Part shown: piece after piece, positions 32,949-35,468 of the stretch
Position numbering within the stretch: the first letter of the stretch is position 1
Layout: each line of letters opens with the position of its first letter
Source: Pseudomonas sp. AKS31
GTDB taxonomy: Bacteria; Pseudomonadota; Gammaproteobacteria; Pseudomonadales; Pseudomonadaceae
Assembly (NCBI RefSeq): GCF_023634765.1
Contig: NZ_JAMLFX010000011.1
Coordinates: 108,127-143,594, forward strand
Reading direction: 5' to 3'
Length of the DNA: 35,468 nt
Made by a program: the position numbers and the translations under genes
The notes under the pieces: model-generated
Databases searched by the model: none
Told to the model about the DNA's origin: nothing
The model's input: only the letters and a program-made list of their open reading frames with translations

Positions 32949-33869
32949 ATGCCACTGCCGCTGATCTACCACGAAGACTACAGCCCCGAGTTTCCGGCGG
33001 ATCACCGCTTCCCGATGGACAAGTTTCGCCTGCTGCGCGATCACCTGGTCGACAGCGGTCTGACCCGCGACGCTGATCTGCTGCGCCCGGAGATCTGCCC
33101 CAACGACATCCTCGCCCTCGCCCATGACCGTGCGTATATCGAACGCTACATGAGCGGCGAGTTGTCCCGCGAAGACCAACGGCGCCTTGGCCTGCCGTGG
33201 AACGAAGCCTTGGCGCGGCGTACGGTGCGCGCAGTCGGCGGTTCGATTCTGGCAGCGGAAAAAGCCCTGGAGCATGGACTGGCCTGTCACTTGGCGGGCG
33301 GCACCCACCATGCGCATTACGACTATCCAGCGGGATTCTGCATCTTCAATGACTTGGCGATCATCAGCCATTACCTGCTGCAAAGCGGGCGGGTGAATCG
33401 CGTGCTGATCTTCGATTGCGATGTGCATCAGGGCGACGGCACCGCGCGAATCCTGCATGACACGCCGGAGGCGATTACCGTTTCCCTGCACTGCGAGAAG
33501 AATTTCCCTGCACGCAAAGCGCAAAGCGACTGGGACATCCCGCTGCCCAAAGGCATGGGCGACGCTGATTACTTGAAAGTGGTCGATGACACGCTCAACT
33601 ATTTGCTGCCGCTGTATCAACCGGATCTGGTGCTGTACGACGCCGGTGTAGACGTGCACAAGGACGATGCCCTCGGTTATCTGCAGTTGACCGACGCAGG
33701 CGTCGCCGCCCGCGATGAAAGCGTGATGCGTCATTGTCTGGGCCGCGACATTCCGGTGATGGGCGTGATCGGCGGAGGCTACAGCAAGGATCGCCACGCC
33801 CTCGCCCGCCGCCACGGCATCCTCCATCACAGCGCGCAGCGGGTCTGGCAGTCACACGGTTGTCATTGA
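32949..33869 (+). CDS. Histone-deacetylase-family protein
   Basis: A 306-residue member of the arginase/deacetylase fold (bacterial HDAC, acetoin-utilisation type), a zinc-dependent deacetylase of lysine or polyamine-like substrates. The active site is visible: the His pair H120-H121 (GGTHHAH), metal ligands D156 and H160 (FDCDVHQGDG) and the later YDAGVDVHKDD block. There is no strong ribosome site before the ATG. It stands alone, divergent from the GNAT gene. The natural substrate is unknown. Confidence 0.9.
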   Translation: MPLPLIYHEDYSPEFPADHRFPMDKFRLLRDHLVDSGLTRDADLLRPEICPNDILALAHDRAYIERYMSGELSREDQRRLGLPWNEALARRTVRAVGGSILAAEKALEHGLACHLAGGTHHAHYDYPAGFCIFNDLAIISHYLLQSGRVNRVLIFDCDVHQGDGTARILHDTPEAITVSLHCEKNFPARKAQSDWDIPLPKGMGDADYLKVVDDTLNYLLPLYQPDLVLYDAGVDVHKDDALGYLQLTDAGVAARDESVMRHCLGRDIPVMGVIGGGYSKDRHALARRHGILHHSAQRVWQSHGCH

Positions 33870-34161
33870 GTTGTGCTGCGTTACCCACAATCGCTGTGGA
33901 ACGGCCTGTGGATAACCTGAGTGAAAGGGACTACAGGCCATGCCAATTGCGGCCCACAGAACACTGGCTATTTTTTAACCAGACACTGAATCCACCAAAA
34001 TCCTACTGTGGGAGCGAGCCTGCTCGCGAAGGCGTCGGTACACTCAACATTTCACTGACTGACCCACCGCTTTCGCGAGCAGGCTCGCTCCCACAAGGAT
34101 CTCCTACATTGGTTTGCGCTGTTAGAATGCGCGCCTTATCCCGCCATACCGCAGCGCAGCC
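33870..34161. other. intergenic gap with DnaA-box-like site and REPIN
   Basis: 292 bases between two plus-strand genes. It contains TGTGGATAA (a perfect TTATCCACA on the other strand) at 33907-33915 and a REPIN at 34007-34095; the rest shows no feature I can name. Confidence 0.5.
34007..34095. repeat. REPIN, class A copy 4
   Basis: Complete inverted REP pair of the class at 1041, 66 bases before the flavoprotein gene and in its upstream leader or promoter zone. Confidence 0.9.
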
Positions 34162-35397
34162 ATGAACCAGACTTCCGCCTCCTCCCCCGCTCACGTCGCC
34201 ATCATCGGCGGTGGCCCTGCCGGCCTGATGGCCGCCGAAGTGCTGAGCCAGGCCGGAATCCGCGTCGATCTCTACGACGGCATGCCCTCGGTGGGCCGCA
34301 AGTTCCTGCTCGCTGGCGTCGGCGGCATGAACATCACCCATTCCGAAGCCTACCCGGCATTCCTCTCGCGCTATGCCGAACGCGCACCGCAGATCGCACC
34401 GTTGCTGCGCGGCTTCGACGCCGATGCGTTGTGCACATGGATTCACGATCTGGGTATCGAAACTTTTGTCGGTAGCTCCGGCCGGGTTTTTCCTACGGAC
34501 ATGAAAGCCGCGCCACTGCTACGCGCCTGGCTCAAACGCCTGCGCGACAGCGGCGTAGTTATCCACACCCGCCATCGCTGGCTCGGTTGGGATGAACACG
34601 GCGCGCTGCGCATCGACAGCCCGGAAGGTGAAATCACCGTAAAACCCGACGCCACCCTGCTCGCCCTCGGCGGCGGCAGCTGGGCGCGCCTCGGTTCCGA
34701 CGGTGCGTGGATGTTGCCGCTGGAACAACGCGGTGTAGGACTGGCGCCGTTGCAGCCAAGCAATTGCGGCTTCGAGGTGCAGGCCTGGAGTGAATTGATG
34801 GTGAGCAAATTCGCCGGCGCACCGCTGAAAAATATCGCCATCGGCTTGAACGACGATGTACCGCGCTTGGGCGAATGTGTAATCACCGCTACAGGAATCG
34901 AGGGCAGTCTGATTTATGCGCTGTCGGCGCCGATTCGTGAGGCGATCAATCAGCAAGGCGCGGCGGTCATTCACATCGATCTGCTGCCCGGCCGACCTGT
35001 GGATAAAGTGCAGGCAGCGTTAAGCAAGCCACGCGGTTCGCGGTCAATGGCCAAGCATCTGCACAGTCAGGTCGGGATTGATGGGGTGAAAGCGGCGTTG
35101 TTGCGTGAGTTGACTGATGCGGCGACGTTTGCTGATCCGACGCTGTTGGCGCGGGCGATCAAAGCGTTGCCGCTGACTCTGGTCAGAACGCGGCCATTGG
35201 ACGAGGCGATCAGTAGTGCCGGGGGCGTGACGTTCGAGGCGATGGACGAACGCTTGATGATCAAGGCGTTGCCGGGGGTGTTCTGCGCGGGCGAGATGCT
35301 TGACTGGGAAGCGCCAACGGGCGGCTATTTGCTGACGGGATGTTTTGCCAGTGGGCGGGCGGCCGGGTTGGGAATTGTGCAGTGGCTGAAAAGCTAA
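34162..35397 (+). CDS. NAD(P)/FAD-dependent oxidoreductase (BaiN/YhiN family)
   Basis: A 411-residue flavoprotein of the BaiN/HI0933/YhiN group. The FAD dinucleotide motif is VAIIGGGPAGLMAAEVLSQAG (residues 12-32), followed by the family block GRKFLLAGVGGMNITHSE and the C-terminal FAD-contact region VFCAGEMLDWEAPTGGYLLTGCFASGRAAG. The physiological substrate of this group is mostly unknown. The promoter is probably between the REPIN and the start. Confidence 0.9.
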   Translation: MNQTSASSPAHVAIIGGGPAGLMAAEVLSQAGIRVDLYDGMPSVGRKFLLAGVGGMNITHSEAYPAFLSRYAERAPQIAPLLRGFDADALCTWIHDLGIETFVGSSGRVFPTDMKAAPLLRAWLKRLRDSGVVIHTRHRWLGWDEHGALRIDSPEGEITVKPDATLLALGGGSWARLGSDGAWMLPLEQRGVGLAPLQPSNCGFEVQAWSELMVSKFAGAPLKNIAIGLNDDVPRLGECVITATGIEGSLIYALSAPIREAINQQGAAVIHIDLLPGRPVDKVQAALSKPRGSRSMAKHLHSQVGIDGVKAALLRELTDAATFADPTLLARAIKALPLTLVRTRPLDEAISSAGGVTFEAMDERLMIKALPGVFCAGEMLDWEAPTGGYLLTGCFASGRAAGLGIVQWLKS

Positions 35398-35405
35398 ACC
35401 CTCAC

Positions 35406-35468
35406 TGTAGAGACCGGCACATCCTTTACAAATTAGACCGGGGACATCGTTTACACCTTTACAGGCTT
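35406..35468. mobile_element. probable end of an insertion sequence (cut by window edge)
   Basis: Starting at TGTAGAGACC, two near-identical tandem units follow: AGACCGGCACATCCTTTACA (35411-35430) and AGACCGGGGACATC then GTTTACA (35435-35455). Terminal TG and repeated transposase-site-like units look like the end of an IS element, perhaps of the IS481 type. The transposase would lie beyond the window. Confidence 0.5.

Noticed and set aside
1041..34095. Repeated TGTGGGAGCGAGCC units as a CRISPR array
   Set aside because: The copies are far apart, occur as inverted pairs and lie between genes; they are REPINs, and no cas genes are present.
33907..35006. Cluster of DnaA-box words as a replication origin
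   Set aside because: Two of the three lie inside the flavoprotein gene, there is no AT-rich unwinding region, and no dnaA/dnaN/gyrB or plasmid replication gene is near.

Overview
The window is a gene-dense, GC-rich chromosomal segment that reads as a fluorescent Pseudomonas (P. fluorescens/P. putida relatives). The protein set, the order yjiA - yjiX - btsT/cstA - pilZ - radA - ankB - katB - mscL - fpr - luxR solo - rlmG - cio operon, and the abundant REP/REPIN repeats all fit that group. I see no rRNA, tRNA, prophage or CRISPR array. The only mobile-element signal is a probable insertion-sequence end at the last ~60 bases.

Region 1 (1-8.4 kb): a minus-strand pyruvate-uptake operon (BtsT-like CstA-family transporter, YjiX, YjiA metallochaperone GTPase) with a REPIN between the last two genes; a PilZ protein; radA; and the peroxide-defence pair katB-ankB with a hairpin between the genes. 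mscL follows on the plus strand.

Region 2 (8.4-16.5 kb): fpr, then a divergent PpoR-like LuxR solo that is complete except for one in-frame ochre codon, so it is called a pseudogene. Then rlmG; the cyanide-insensitive bd oxidase operon (cioA, cioB, a DUF2474 peptide); and a divergent MFS exporter sharing an intergenic region with a perfect FNR/ANR palindrome. A DJ-1/PfpI protein without the usual nucleophilic cysteine converges on the exporter.

Region 3 (16.5-20.8 kb): a small secreted DUF4879 protein, a purine permease overlapping trmA, a strong terminator, and an overlapping DUF2442/DUF4160 gene pair of unknown function with two perfect inverted repeats at its start.

Region 4 (20.8-28.5 kb): a quinate/shikimate catabolic module. 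aroQ and an NAD-type shikimate/quinate dehydrogenase form one operon. Next come a TetR regulator, the two-domain dehydroshikimate dehydratase QuiC, and a divergent MFS importer; an EamA transporter and an IclR regulator follow. Both module promoters carry a PcaR-type box (GTTCGATAATCGCAC class) next to a second shared motif (TGTACYANNNGGTTA). This suggests that conversion of quinate/shikimate to protocatechuate is wired to the protocatechuate regulator. The IclR and EamA genes have their own matching candidate operators.

Region 5 (28.5-35.5 kb): a YpfJ-type zinc metallopeptidase joined with no gap to a secreted alpha/beta-hydrolase; a tesB-HAD phosphatase overlap; a GNAT acetyltransferase; a histone-deacetylase-family protein; a flavoprotein of the BaiN/YhiN class; and the putative IS end. 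REPINs occupy several intergenic gaps, mostly between convergent genes. Family assignments rest on motifs and on recalled family sequences; no database search was run.
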